Source: Rhodocyclus gracilis | GTDB lineage: Bacteria; Pseudomonadota; Gammaproteobacteria; Burkholderiales; Rhodocyclaceae | Assembly: GCF_009617575.1 (NCBI RefSeq) | Contig: NZ_WIXJ01000001.1 | Location: forward strand, 1-64,000 | Direction of reading: 5' to 3' | Length of the DNA stretch: 64,000 bases | In this document: piece by piece, positions 1 to 7,381 of the stretch | Numbering within the stretch: the first letter of the stretch is position 1 | How the letters are laid out: each line of letters begins with the position of its first letter | Translations under genes and position numbers: made by a program | Notes under the pieces: generated by a model | The model's input: only the letters and a program-made list of their open reading frames with translations | The model's database searches: none | What the model was told of the DNA's origin: nothing

Positions 1-456
1 GCACTGAAATGCCTGACCGTCATCGACGAATACACCCGCGAGTGCCTGGCGATTGATGTGGCCGGCTCGATCCGTTCAGCGCGGGTCGTGGAGGTTCTTT
101 CCCGACTGATCAGCATCCACGGCGCCCCACAGGTCTTGCGGTCGGACAACGGGCCCGAGTTCGTGTCCTGCGCGCTACTGCGCTGGGCGGCCAGCCAGAA
201 TCTCGACATGGCGCTGATCGATCCGGGCAAGCCTTGGCAAAACGGGACGACCGAGAGCTTCAACGGCAAGTTTCGCGATGAGTGCCTGTCGATGGAGTGG
301 TTCCGCCATCGGCTCGAGGCCAAGGTCGTCATCGAGCAATGGCGTCAGCACTACAATGAGGTTCGCCCGCATTCGAGCCTGGGTAACCAGACGCCAGCGG
401 CGTTCAAAAAAGCCCGTTTATCAACCACCCAACCGGAGGCCGTTCTCCAGGAATAA
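1..456 (+). CDS. IS3-family transposase OrfB (C-terminal part)
   Basis: This is the catalytic DDE integrase-core part of an IS3-family OrfB transposase, open from base 1 and ending at 456. The start lies before the window. Visible landmarks are VIDEYTREC with the first catalytic Asp, SDNGPEF with the second Asp, and NGTTESFNGKFRDEC with the catalytic Glu. The tail YNEVRPHSSLGNQTPAAF is typical of the family. It catalyses cut-and-copy transposition of its own IS. It interrupts the phage gene downstream. Family assignment is firm; the IS subgroup (IS407/IS51-like) is a guess. Confidence 0.93.
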   Translation, partial: ALKCLTVIDEYTRECLAIDVAGSIRSARVVEVLSRLISIHGAPQVLRSDNGPEFVSCALLRWAASQNLDMALIDPGKPWQNGTTESFNGKFRDECLSMEWFRHRLEAKVVIEQWRQHYNEVRPHSSLGNQTPAAFKKARLSTTQPEAVLQE

Positions 457-482
457 GTGGTCCGAAGAATTCAGGCAGGTCA
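1..482 (+). mobile_element. IS3-family insertion sequence, 3' part
   Basis: The right portion of an IS3-family element is present; its left portion lies before the window. The transposase stop codon is at 454-456. The right inverted repeat probably ends in CAGGTCA at 482. The next base, G483, completes a TGG codon if the phage reading frame is restored across the junction, which gives the WTERAA start common in Mu-like I proteins. The exact end is an inference, because the left inverted repeat is not visible for comparison. Confidence 0.7.
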
Positions 483-1299
483 GACCGAGCGCGCCGCCAA
501 CTTCATCGAGTCCGACGAGTACCGCTACATCAGCCCGGTGTTCGAGTACGACGCCAGCGGCGCGCCGGTGCGCGTGCTGCATGTGGCGCTGACCAATTTC
601 CCTGCCCTCGATTTGCAGCCCGGGCTCACCGCCGCCGTGGCGGCGAAGTATTCCGCCGCCCTTTCCTTCACCCCTCAGGAGAACCCAATGGATGAACTCC
701 TCGAGCAGCTGCGTTACCTGCTCAACCTGCCCGTCGGCGCCACCGCCGAAGAAGTCACCGCCCAGCTGCAGAAGCTGATCGATCAGATCAAGTCGGGTCC
801 GGCCCAGGCGGCAACCTCGTTCGACCTGGCGCAGTACCTCGCCGACCAGGGACGTGAGATTGCCGCGCTGAAGAGCGCCGCGCCCGATCCGGCCAAGTTC
901 GTACCGATCGCCGCGCTCACCGCCGCCCAGGGCGAACTGGCGAGTGCCCGCGCTGAAAACGCCGCGCTCAAGGCTGCCGCCGCCGAGCAAGAAAAGGCCG
1001 AGGTGATCACCGCGGCGCTGTCTGCCGGCAAGTTGCTGCCGGCGCAGGAGGCGTGGGCGAAGACGGTCGACGTCGTCGCGCTCAAGGGCTTCATCAAGGA
1101 TGCCCCGGTCGTCGCGCCGCTGAAGACCCAGACCAACGGCGTGCCGCCGAAGCCTGTTATCGGCGGTGGCGACTTTGCCGCTCCAGCCGGCGCGCAGGTT
1201 GATCCCGCCCAGCTCGCGATCCACCAGGCGGCGCTCACGTACCAGGCCGAGCACAAGGTCGATTACCTCGTCGCGGTGAAGGCCGTCGGCGGTCACTGA
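483..1299 (+). pseudogene. Mu gpI-like head maturation protease/scaffold, 5' end cut by IS
   Basis: The reading frame continues from IS sequence into a Mu gpI-like protein, with TERAANFI followed by EYRYISPVFEYD, the region near the end of the protease domain. A coiled, Ala/Glu-rich scaffold region follows. In Mu, gpI is the prohead protease and its C-terminal half also serves as scaffold. Here the N-terminal catalytic part is separated by the IS3 element, so a normal protease cannot be made from this piece. The downstream half still has its own ribosome binding site (see the nested scaffold gene). Capsid genes follow directly. Confidence 0.8.
688..1299 (+). CDS. Nested scaffold protein (Mu gpZ-like), in-frame internal start
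   Basis: An AGGAG at 677-681 lies six bases before the ATG at 688, which is in frame with the protease gene and would give a 203-residue protein. It begins MDELLEQLRYLL and has a central coiled-coil-like stretch rich in Ala, Glu and Leu, as expected of a capsid scaffold. In Mu the scaffold Z is made from an internal start of gene I, and the same layout is seen here. Because this start is downstream of the IS, scaffold synthesis could survive the disruption of the protease. The role is inferred from layout and composition. Confidence 0.65.
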   Translation: MDELLEQLRYLLNLPVGATAEEVTAQLQKLIDQIKSGPAQAATSFDLAQYLADQGREIAALKSAAPDPAKFVPIAALTAAQGELASARAENAALKAAAAEQEKAEVITAALSAGKLLPAQEAWAKTVDVVALKGFIKDAPVVAPLKTQTNGVPPKPVIGGGDFAAPAGAQVDPAQLAIHQAALTYQAEHKVDYLVAVKAVGGH

Positions 1300-1319
1300 T
1301 ATCCACTCCGGGAGACATC

Positions 1320-1736
1320 ATGAGTCAGCAAGCCATTTCCATTCTTTCCCTTCCGTTTCTGGCCAACGGCGCCGTTCAGGAGTACCGCGCTGTCGGCTTC
1401 AACGGCGCTCAGGCCTCGGCTGCCGGCCAGAAGGTGCTTGGCATCGCCGAATTCAGCGTCGCCTCGGGCGCCTACGGGCGAGCATGCCGTCTGGGCACCG
1501 CAGTTGCCGAGGCCGGCGGAGCCTTCGCAGTTGAGACTGCTCTGACTGTCGATGCCGTCGGTCGGGTGGTCGCAGCGGCTCCAATCGCCATCGCAGCGGG
1601 CGCGACGGCGGTCACATCGGCAGCAGCGAACGGCGCCACCGACATTACCGGCGGCGACCCGGCCCAGTACATCGTCGGCTACGCCATGCAGGCCGCAGGC
1701 GCTTCCGGCGACCTCGTCGAAATCGCGATGGCCTGA
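1320..1736 (+). CDS. Capsid decoration protein (DUF2190-like)
   Basis: A 138-residue protein rich in Ala, Gly and Val, starting MSQQAISILSLPF after a GGGAGA ribosome binding site. The pattern of short beta strands (GAVQEYRAVGFNG, LGIAEF, VAEAGGAFAVETALTVDAVG, IVGYAMQAA) fits the DUF2190-type head decoration or cement proteins that sit between scaffold and major capsid genes. Such proteins bind the expanded capsid surface and stabilise it. Its position directly before the major capsid gene supports the call. The alternative is an unassigned head protein. Confidence 0.65.
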   Translation: MSQQAISILSLPFLANGAVQEYRAVGFNGAQASAAGQKVLGIAEFSVASGAYGRACRLGTAVAEAGGAFAVETALTVDAVGRVVAAAPIAIAAGATAVTSAAANGATDITGGDPAQYIVGYAMQAAGASGDLVEIAMA

Positions 1737-1776
1737 TCCGCCGCCCCCTCTTCGCTAATCACCCCAAGGAACCGTC

Positions 1777-2712
1777 ATGCCCAACGCTCTCTCTCCCTCG
1801 TCGGTCCGCGTCATCGATCCGATCCTGTCGTCTGTCGCCCAGGGCTACAGCAATCAGGAAATGGTCGGCAACGTGCTCTTCCCGACCGCTTTTGTCGCCG
1901 TCTCCGGTGGCCAGATTCTGGAGTTCGGCCGCGAGGCCTTCCGCCTGTATTCCTCGGCGCGCACGCCGGGATCGGCAACCCGTCGTGTCCAGTACGGTTA
2001 TCTCGGCAAGCCCTTCGCGCTCTTCAATCACTCCCTGGAAGGCATGGTGCCGCGCGAGTATCAGCGCGACGCCTCGCTGGTGCCGGGCGTCGATCTGGGC
2101 AGTGGCGCCGTTCGCAAGACGATGAAGGCGCTCAAGCTGTCGGTCGAAGTCGAGCAGGCAGCGCTGGCAACGAATGCCGCCAATTACGGCGCAGGCAACA
2201 AGATCACGCTCGCCGGCGCCACGAAATGGAGCGTCTCCACCGGCGTTCCGCTGGCCGATATCGACACTGGCCGCGAGGCAATCCGCAGCCAGTGCGGCGT
2301 CTATCCGAACGTGCTGCTGCTCTCGGCCGTCGCCTTCAACGCCTGCAAGAACAATCCGAACATCGTCGCGCGCTTCCAATACACCAGCGCGCAATCGATC
2401 ACGCCGGACATGCTGGCCGGGCTTTTCAACGTCAAGAAGGTCATCGTCGGCGCCGGCGTTTACTGGAACGACGCCAACGTCGCGACTGACATCTGGGGCA
2501 ATAACGCCGTGCTGGCCTTCGTTCCCGAAGGCCAGCTCTCCGATCCGGATGAGCCGTCGTATGGCTACACCTACACGATGACGGGCAACCCCGCCGCCGA
2601 TCAGCCGTACTACGACGACAACTCCAAGTCGTGGATCTATCCGGTGACCTACGAACGTGCGCCGGTGCTGTCCGGCATCAGCGCCGGCTATCTGATCCAG
2701 AACCCGGCCTGA
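1777..2712 (+). CDS. Major capsid protein
   Basis: A 311-residue protein in the major-capsid position, after scaffold and decorator. It starts MPNALSPSSVRVIDPILSSV and contains AAVLL-type and FVPEGQLSDPDEPSYGYTYT segments typical of the major capsid proteins of Mu-like phages that are not close to Mu gpT. It should assemble into the icosahedral shell with the scaffold as guide. Ribosome binding site AAGGA lies before the ATG. A strong hairpin follows the gene at 2743-2763. Assigned mainly by position, length and composition. Confidence 0.8.
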   Translation: MPNALSPSSVRVIDPILSSVAQGYSNQEMVGNVLFPTAFVAVSGGQILEFGREAFRLYSSARTPGSATRRVQYGYLGKPFALFNHSLEGMVPREYQRDASLVPGVDLGSGAVRKTMKALKLSVEVEQAALATNAANYGAGNKITLAGATKWSVSTGVPLADIDTGREAIRSQCGVYPNVLLLSAVAFNACKNNPNIVARFQYTSAQSITPDMLAGLFNVKKVIVGAGVYWNDANVATDIWGNNAVLAFVPEGQLSDPDEPSYGYTYTMTGNPAADQPYYDDNSKSWIYPVTYERAPVLSGISAGYLIQNPA

Positions 2713-2742
2713 CCGCCTTCGCCATCAATCATTGACCAATCA

Positions 2743-2763
2743 GCCCCCGGTTCGTCCGGGGGC
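2743..2763 (+). terminator. Hairpin after the capsid gene
   Basis: Perfect 8-bp stem GCCCCCGG/CCGGGGGC with the loop TTCGT. No T-run follows, so it may be a partial terminator or an mRNA 3'-end stabiliser that keeps capsid message abundant, rather than a full stop. The next gene begins 15 bases later. Confidence 0.45.
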
Positions 2764-2777
2764 GTCAGGAGACTGCC

Positions 2778-2948
2778 GTGGGAACCTACATCGCCAACAC
2801 CCCGATCAAGACCATGCCGAACGCCGAGACGAAGGAAATCGTCGTCGTGCCCGAAGGCGGCTCGCTCGAACTTTCCGACGCCGAGGCCGTTGACCTGCTC
2901 GCCATCAAGGCAGTGAGCGGCCCCGTCGACGCCAAGAAAGGCAAGTAG
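2778..2948 (+). CDS. Small phage protein between capsid and gp36
   Basis: A 56-residue reading frame with a GTG start after AGGAG at 2767-2771. It has the acidic segment KEIVVVPEGGSLELSDAEAVDLLAI and a Lys-rich end (DAKKGK). Its place between capsid and gp36-type genes matches the small gp35-like proteins of Mu relatives, whose role is not defined. The stop is two bases before the next ATG, so the genes are probably translated together. No function is proposed. Confidence 0.6.
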   Translation: MGTYIANTPIKTMPNAETKEIVVVPEGGSLELSDAEAVDLLAIKAVSGPVDAKKGK

Positions 2949-2950
2949 CC

Positions 2951-3451
2951 ATGTCCTACGCCACCGCCGCCGACCTGCTCGCGCGCTTTGCGGCCGAGGA
3001 GATCGCCCAGCGTGTCGATCGGTCGACGCCGCGCCTGGTTGGCCCGGAGTTGCTGGCGGCCGCGGTGGCGGGCGAGAGCCTGGCGGCGTGGTCTGCCGCC
3101 GAGCGCGCCGCCGTGGCCAGCGCGCAAGCGCTGATTGCGCAGGCGCTGGCCGATGCCGACAGCACCATCGACGGCTATCTGGCCACGCGCTACACCGTGC
3201 CGATGGCCAGCCCGCCGGCGGCAGTGAAGCGCCTGGCGTGCGACATGGCGCGCTACTTCCTGCATGACGACCAGGCGTCGGAAACCATCCAGAAGCGCTA
3301 CGACGCGGCGCTTTCCTTCTTTCGCGACGTCGCGGCCGGCAAGGTCTCGCTGGGCGATCCGGCCGACACGCCGGCCGCCAGCGGCGGCAATGTCGAGATG
3401 ACCAGCGCGCCCGCCGTGTGGCGGCGCAGCGCGTCGGCGGACTTCATCTGA
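2951..3451 (+). CDS. Phage gp36-like head-tail connector protein (DUF1320)
   Basis: A 166-residue protein starting MSYATAADLLARFAAEEIAQ, the typical opening of DUF1320 (Mu gp36/J). The middle DADSTIDGYLATRYTVPMASPPAAVKRL segment and the RRSASADFI ending are also family features. DUF1320 proteins are thought to act at the head-tail joint. The TGA stop overlaps the next gene's ATG as TGATG, suggesting coupled translation. Confidence 0.9.
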   Translation: MSYATAADLLARFAAEEIAQRVDRSTPRLVGPELLAAAVAGESLAAWSAAERAAVASAQALIAQALADADSTIDGYLATRYTVPMASPPAAVKRLACDMARYFLHDDQASETIQKRYDAALSFFRDVAAGKVSLGDPADTPAASGGNVEMTSAPAVWRRSASADFI

Positions 3452-3954
3452 TGGACGCCTGGATCAAGATCGAAGACGGGCAGATCAACGGCGCGCTGCG
3501 CCGGCTGATCGCGCTCGGCCGCGACGCCTCGCCGGCGATGCGCGACATCGCAGCCATTGGCGAGAACAGCACGCGCGCCCGCTTTCGCAGCGAGACCGGC
3601 CCTGATGGTGTGAAGTGGCAGCCGAGCCTGCGCGCTCAGCTGGCCGGCGGCCGCACGCTGACGAAGGATGGCCACTTGTCCGGGTCGATCAACGGCCGCG
3701 CCGGCGCCGACTTTGCCGAGTGGGGCGTCAATCGCATCTACGCGGCGATTCACCAGTTCGGCGGCACCATCCGCGCCAAGTCCGGCGGTGCGCTCAAGTT
3801 CCGGCTGCCGGGTGGCGGCTTTGCCGTCGTCAAGGCCGTGAAGATGCCGGCGCGCCCGTTCCTCGGCGTCAATGCCGACGACCGCGACGACATCCTCGAC
3901 GCGCTCGCCCGGCGCATCAATGGCGCGATCGGAGGGGCTTCCCATGCTGGTTGA
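3451..3954 (+). CDS. Phage virion morphogenesis protein (Mu gpG-like)
   Basis: A 167-residue protein with the Phage_tail_S family features FRSETGPDGVKWQPSL, LTKDGHLSGSI and the VNRIYAAIHQFGGTI block followed by MPARPFLGV. Members take part in tail completion or head-tail joining (Mu gpG, P2 gpS type). The start at 3451 overlaps the preceding stop; an upstream in-frame ATG at 3418 lacks a ribosome binding site. In Mu the G gene lies before gene I, so its place after gp36 is a difference in order. It overlaps the next gene by 11 bases. Confidence 0.88.
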   Translation: MDAWIKIEDGQINGALRRLIALGRDASPAMRDIAAIGENSTRARFRSETGPDGVKWQPSLRAQLAGGRTLTKDGHLSGSINGRAGADFAEWGVNRIYAAIHQFGGTIRAKSGGALKFRLPGGGFAVVKAVKMPARPFLGVNADDRDDILDALARRINGAIGGASHAG

Positions 3955-4555
3955 ACTCGAAACCGGCCTCGTCGCGCTGCTGCGTGCGTCGCCGCTCGCC
4001 TCGCGTCTGCGCCAAGTCGATTCGCTGCCGGACCTCGACGGCGACAGCCTGCTCGGCCGCTTTGCCACCGACGCGCCGGCGGTCTATGTGGCGATGGGCT
4101 CGTTCCCGGTTGTCCGCGGCTATGCGCGGCCGAAGTTCGGCATCGCTTGCGTGGCCAAGAACAGCCGCAGCCAGCAGGCAGCGCGCCACGGCGACGGCGT
4201 CGCCATCGGCCTGTACGAAATGCTGGACGCGGTGATGACGCTGGTCGACGGCGCCACGGTCGGCATGGGCTTTGCCATAGCCGGCTTTGAGGTGCTCTCG
4301 TGCGACCAGGTCGCCAGCGAGGCGCTCTACCAGAAAGGTCTTTACGTTGGCGTAGTGCAGATCCAGGCATCCGCCGATGTACGCCTGCAGCTGCCGATCA
4401 ACGAGGCGGACCTTGCCGCTTTCCGCACCTTCCACGCCGCCACCGACATCGACGCGCAGGCCAGCGCGGCCGAGCACAGCAAGTGGCTCCAGGAGCCGCC
4501 GGATTACAGCACGTCGGCACCCGGACTGACCGACACCCTAAAACTTCAGGAGTAA
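3944..4555 (+). CDS. Phage gp37-like protein (DUF1834)
   Basis: A 203-residue protein of the DUF1834/Gp37 type, starting MLVELETGLVALLRASPLA. It contains the family landmarks GDSLLGRFATDAPAVYVA and GLYEMLDAVMTLVDG. Start chosen at 3944 because GGAGGGG at 3931-3937 is well spaced. In Mu-like phages this gene (K) sits just before the sheath cluster and is thought to complete the tail terminus. Role inferred from position. Confidence 0.85.
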   Translation: MLVELETGLVALLRASPLASRLRQVDSLPDLDGDSLLGRFATDAPAVYVAMGSFPVVRGYARPKFGIACVAKNSRSQQAARHGDGVAIGLYEMLDAVMTLVDGATVGMGFAIAGFEVLSCDQVASEALYQKGLYVGVVQIQASADVRLQLPINEADLAAFRTFHAATDIDAQASAAEHSKWLQEPPDYSTSAPGLTDTLKLQE

Positions 4556-4561
4556 GCAGTG

Positions 4562-4927
4562 ATGCCCGACCAAATCGAGAATGAAATCCAGGCAAAAGGT
4601 CTGACGGCGCCGCGCATCACGCCGGCGGACATCGAGGCGAACATCGCCAGCGAGCACTACTTCACCGCCGCCGATGGCTTGTTGTCGGTAGGCGGTTCTG
4701 GAGTGCAACACATCGAGGGGATCGATAACTTCAAGGCGCTCGGCTTGCTCACTTTCTGCGTCCTCGTACTGCGCAATGGCTTCACCGTCACCGGCGAGTC
4801 GGCTTGCGCCTCTCCCGACAACTTCGACGCCGAGATTGGCCGCAAGATCGCCCGCCAGAACGCCATCGCCAAGATTTGGCCGCTGATGGGCTACTGCCTC
4901 AAAGACCGCCTCGCCAACAAGGAGTAA
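4562..4927 (+). CDS. Phage protein of the N4 gp49/Sf6 gp66 family
   Basis: A 121-residue protein ending with the recognisable block FTVTGESACASPDNFDAEIG followed by KIARQNAIAKIWPLMGY. This is the core of the Phage_gp49_66 family, present in many phages with no proven role. The ribosome binding site AGGAG at 4548-4552 serves the ATG at 4562; a GTG at 4559 is an alternative. Such genes usually lie in early or middle regions, so finding one inside the tail operon is slightly unusual. Confidence 0.8.
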   Translation: MPDQIENEIQAKGLTAPRITPADIEANIASEHYFTAADGLLSVGGSGVQHIEGIDNFKALGLLTFCVLVLRNGFTVTGESACASPDNFDAEIGRKIARQNAIAKIWPLMGYCLKDRLANKE

Positions 4928-4931
4928 CTCA

Positions 4932-5129
4932 ATGGAAAAAATCTTCGCTACGCCGAAGCCCGGCGTTCTCGTCCGGCACGAAAACGGAAAGCCGCTCGAC
5001 CCCGCCGGCGAAGCCGTCGAGCGCACGTCGTACTGGCTTCGCCGCGAGCGCGATGGCGACGCCACGCTCGGCCCGGTGCCTGAGCAGCCCGCGGCCGCCG
5101 CCGAAACGGCCGTTAAAGCCAAGTCCTGA
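4932..5129 (+). CDS. Small tail protein, DUF2635 (Mu gp38-like)
   Basis: A 65-residue protein with VRHENGKPLDPAGEAVERTSYWLRR, read in two parts as the DUF2635 pattern: an N-terminal proline-rich start, then a conserved Tyr-Trp-Leu-Arg-Arg. DUF2635 genes directly precede the tail sheath gene in Mu-like phages, as here. A short acidic/Ala-rich tail follows. Function is unknown in the family. Confidence 0.88.
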   Translation: MEKIFATPKPGVLVRHENGKPLDPAGEAVERTSYWLRRERDGDATLGPVPEQPAAAAETAVKAKS

Positions 5130-5144
5130 TCAACGGAGCCCACC

Positions 5145-6623
5145 ATGCCCGACAACATCAACTTCCTGACCATCCCCATCGATTGGCGGGTGCCCGGTCA
5201 GTTCATCGAAATCGACCACACCAAGGCGGTTCGCGGCCTGCCGGGAATGGCGCGCCGCATCCTCATCCTCGGCCAGCGCCTTGCCGCCGGCGCCGTTGCC
5301 GCTGGCGTGCTCACCCGGGTGACGCGCGCCGCCGATGGCGTCAATTACTTCGGCCGCGGCTCGCAGCTGGCGCAAATGATTGCCGCCGCCATCCAGGTCA
5401 ATCCCTACACCGAAATGTGGGCCTTGGCCGCTGACGATCTGCCTGCCGGCGTGATGGCCACCACCACGATCACCGTCACCGGCGCGCCCACCGAGGCGGG
5501 AACGGCCTATCTCTACATCGGCGGTCGGCGGATCGCCATCGGCATCAGCTCGGGGCAGGCCGTTGCCGCCATTGCCACGGCCATCGCCGCGGCCGTCAAT
5601 GCCGACCTCGATTCGCCGGTGACGGCCACCTCCGCCGCTGGCGTGGTAACGCTGACCGCCCGCCACAAGGGCGCCGACGCCGGCGCCATCGACGTGCGCT
5701 GGAACTACTACGACGGCGAGGCAATGCCGAAGGGCGTCACGATGGCCATCACTGCCGGCGTTGCCGGTAGCGGCAACCCCGACGTGCTCGCGCTGATTGC
5801 CGCCATGAGCACCGGCGCCTACTACAGCATCGCCATGCCGTGGAGCGACACCGCCAACCTGGTGGCGATGGAGACCGAGCTGCAGAGCCGCTGGGGCGGC
5901 ATGGACATGCGCGCCGGCCACGTGTTCGCCTTCAAGTCCGGCACGGCCGCCACGCTGTCGACCTTCGGTTCCACCCGCAATAGTCCGCACAGCACGGTCT
6001 TCGGCCTCAACGGCTCGCCGACGCTGCCCTGGGTAATCGCCGCGCAGGCAGCGGCTGCAGTCGAGTTCTCCGGCGGCAACGATCCGGCGATTCCGTTCCG
6101 CGGCCTCTCCCTGCCCGCGGTGATGGCGCCGGCCGAGGCGGTGCGCTTCACGCAGACCGAGCGCAACCTGGTGCTGCACGATGGCATCAGCACGATCATC
6201 TTCGACGAGTCGGGCGCGGCGATGATCGAGCAGGTCATTACGACCTACCAGACCAACACCTTCGGCATGGACGATCGCAGCCTCCTGAAGCTGAACACCA
6301 AGTGGACGGTCGACTACATGCGCTACGTCTTCCGGTTCGCGGTCGCTCGCGACTATCCGGCGCACAAGCTGGCCGACGACGATGTGCTCGCTCGGATCGC
6401 GCCGGGGCAGAAGATCGCAACGCCGAGGCTGATCGAAAACACGCTGATCGCCGCCGCGGCCCAGTTGGAGTACGTCGGCCTGCTCGAAGACCTGGCGAGT
6501 TTCAAGAAAAACCTGAAGGTGCTGCGCTCGACTGCCGACGAGTGCCGCGTCAATGCCGTGCTGCCGCCGAACATCGTCAATCAGTTCGATGTCTTCGCCG
6601 GCGCCGTTCAATTCAATCTGTGA
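5145..6623 (+). CDS. Tail sheath protein (Mu gpL-like)
   Basis: A 492-residue contractile tail sheath subunit. The start MPDNINFLTIPIDWRVPGQF and the C-terminal region with VDYMRYVFRFAVARDYPAHK, then LARIAPGQKIATPRLIENT, match Mu gpL-type sheaths. Subunits stack around the tube and contract to drive it through the envelope. It lies directly before the tube gene, the usual pairing. Length fits the family (about 490-500). Confidence 0.95.
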   Translation: MPDNINFLTIPIDWRVPGQFIEIDHTKAVRGLPGMARRILILGQRLAAGAVAAGVLTRVTRAADGVNYFGRGSQLAQMIAAAIQVNPYTEMWALAADDLPAGVMATTTITVTGAPTEAGTAYLYIGGRRIAIGISSGQAVAAIATAIAAAVNADLDSPVTATSAAGVVTLTARHKGADAGAIDVRWNYYDGEAMPKGVTMAITAGVAGSGNPDVLALIAAMSTGAYYSIAMPWSDTANLVAMETELQSRWGGMDMRAGHVFAFKSGTAATLSTFGSTRNSPHSTVFGLNGSPTLPWVIAAQAAAAVEFSGGNDPAIPFRGLSLPAVMAPAEAVRFTQTERNLVLHDGISTIIFDESGAAMIEQVITTYQTNTFGMDDRSLLKLNTKWTVDYMRYVFRFAVARDYPAHKLADDDVLARIAPGQKIATPRLIENTLIAAAAQLEYVGLLEDLASFKKNLKVLRSTADECRVNAVLPPNIVNQFDVFAGAVQFNL

Positions 6624-6631
6624 GGTAAACA

Positions 6632-6982
6632 ATGGGACAACTGACTGGACGCGCCTACGTCACGATCGCCGGCAAACGCATGGCATCGAAGGAAGGCGCC
6701 AAGCTCGGCTTCGGCAATCCGGAGCGCACCGCCGAACTGGGCGACTCGGGCGTGCTCGGCTACAAGGAAAAGCCGACCGTGCCTTTCGTCGAGTGCTCGA
6801 TCGCGCACAGCGCCGACACGTCGCTGCAGGAGCTGGCCGACATGGTCGACGTCGTCGTATCGTTCGATACCGACACGAAAAAGAGTTACGTGCTGCGCAA
6901 CGCCTGGTGCGCGAAAGCGCTCGAGCTCGACAAGGGTGAAGTGGCCTTGCGCTTCGAAGGCATGAGCTGCGAGGAGGTGTGA
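6632..6982 (+). CDS. Tail tube protein (Mu gpM-like)
   Basis: A 116-residue tube protein starting MGQLTGRAYVTIAGKRMAS, with the beta-rich VPFVECSIAHSADTSLQEL segment of the Mu gpM family. It polymerises into the inner tube of the contractile tail, around the tape measure. Ribosome binding site GAGG precedes the ATG. It sits between sheath and chaperone genes as in Mu. Confidence 0.93.
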   Translation: MGQLTGRAYVTIAGKRMASKEGAKLGFGNPERTAELGDSGVLGYKEKPTVPFVECSIAHSADTSLQELADMVDVVVSFDTDTKKSYVLRNAWCAKALELDKGEVALRFEGMSCEEV

Positions 6983-6983
6983 G

Positions 6984-7262
6984 ATGAGCGAGAAGACCGC
7001 AACGATTGACATCCCGCTGGCGCATCCGATCAGCTACGGCGAGAAGACGATTTCGCTGCTGCAGCTGCGCCGCCCGAAGGCCGGTGATTTCCGGGGGCTG
7101 AAGGGGATGGACAAGCCCTTCGACATGATCCTCGACTTTGCCGCCGCGCTCACCGATCTGACGCCGGCGGTGATCGACCGGCTGGACGTTGAAGACATGC
7201 CCAAGCTGATCGAGGTGGTCAGCGGTTTTTTGGGGGGATTCCCCGCAACTGGGAAGACGTGA
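6984..7262 (+). CDS. Tail assembly chaperone (Mu gp41-like), zero-frame product
   Basis: A 92-residue protein with ISYGEKTISLLQLRRPKAGD and the LDVEDMPKLIEVVSGFLGG end typical of the phage tail assembly protein E/gp41 family. It should bind the tape measure during tail assembly. The slippery heptamer TTTTTTG at 7226-7232 is in the correct frame (T TTT TTG) near its end. A -1 shift there enters the frame of the next small gene and replaces the last ten residues, giving a longer fusion product. Confidence 0.87.
   Translation: MSEKTATIDIPLAHPISYGEKTISLLQLRRPKAGDFRGLKGMDKPFDMILDFAAALTDLTPAVIDRLDVEDMPKLIEVVSGFLGGFPATGKT
7226..7232 (+). promoter_or_regulatory. Programmed -1 frameshift site TTTTTTG
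   Basis: The heptamer T-TTT-TTG lies in zero frame of the chaperone gene and is the same slippery sequence as in the P2 E/E' chaperone pair. It is followed directly by GGGGGGATTCCCC, which can fold. After a -1 slip, translation reads on through an open frame into the 7262-7381 gene with no stop between. This is the usual way tailed phages make the long tail assembly chaperone. Confidence 0.8.
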
Positions 7263-7381
7263 TGGGTGACATCGCCGTCACCTTCCACTTCCAGCCGTCC
7301 GAGTTGTGGGAGATGAGCGTCGATGAGTTCACGTTCTGGCACGCGCAGGCGGTGCGGGTCAACCGCCGCGACGAGGGCTGA
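7262..7381 (+). CDS. GpE-like tail chaperone extension (C-terminal part of -1 frameshift product)
   Basis: A 39-residue frame with DIAVTFHFQPSELWEMSVDE and FTFWHAQAVRV, the P2 GpE-like pattern in which hydrophobic/aromatic residues precede a PSE motif and a WHxxA end. It starts ATG overlapping the preceding TGA, but is probably expressed mainly as the extension of the gp41-like chaperone by the -1 shift at 7226-7232, with NWEDV joining the two parts. The fusion product would act as the bridging chaperone for the tape measure and tube. Confidence 0.78.
   Translation: MGDIAVTFHFQPSELWEMSVDEFTFWHAQAVRVNRRDEG

Noticed and set aside
457-482. Start of the protease-like frame at 457
   Set aside because: These codons lie in the IS right end; the reading frame continues into phage sequence only by chance, with no ribosome binding site at 457.
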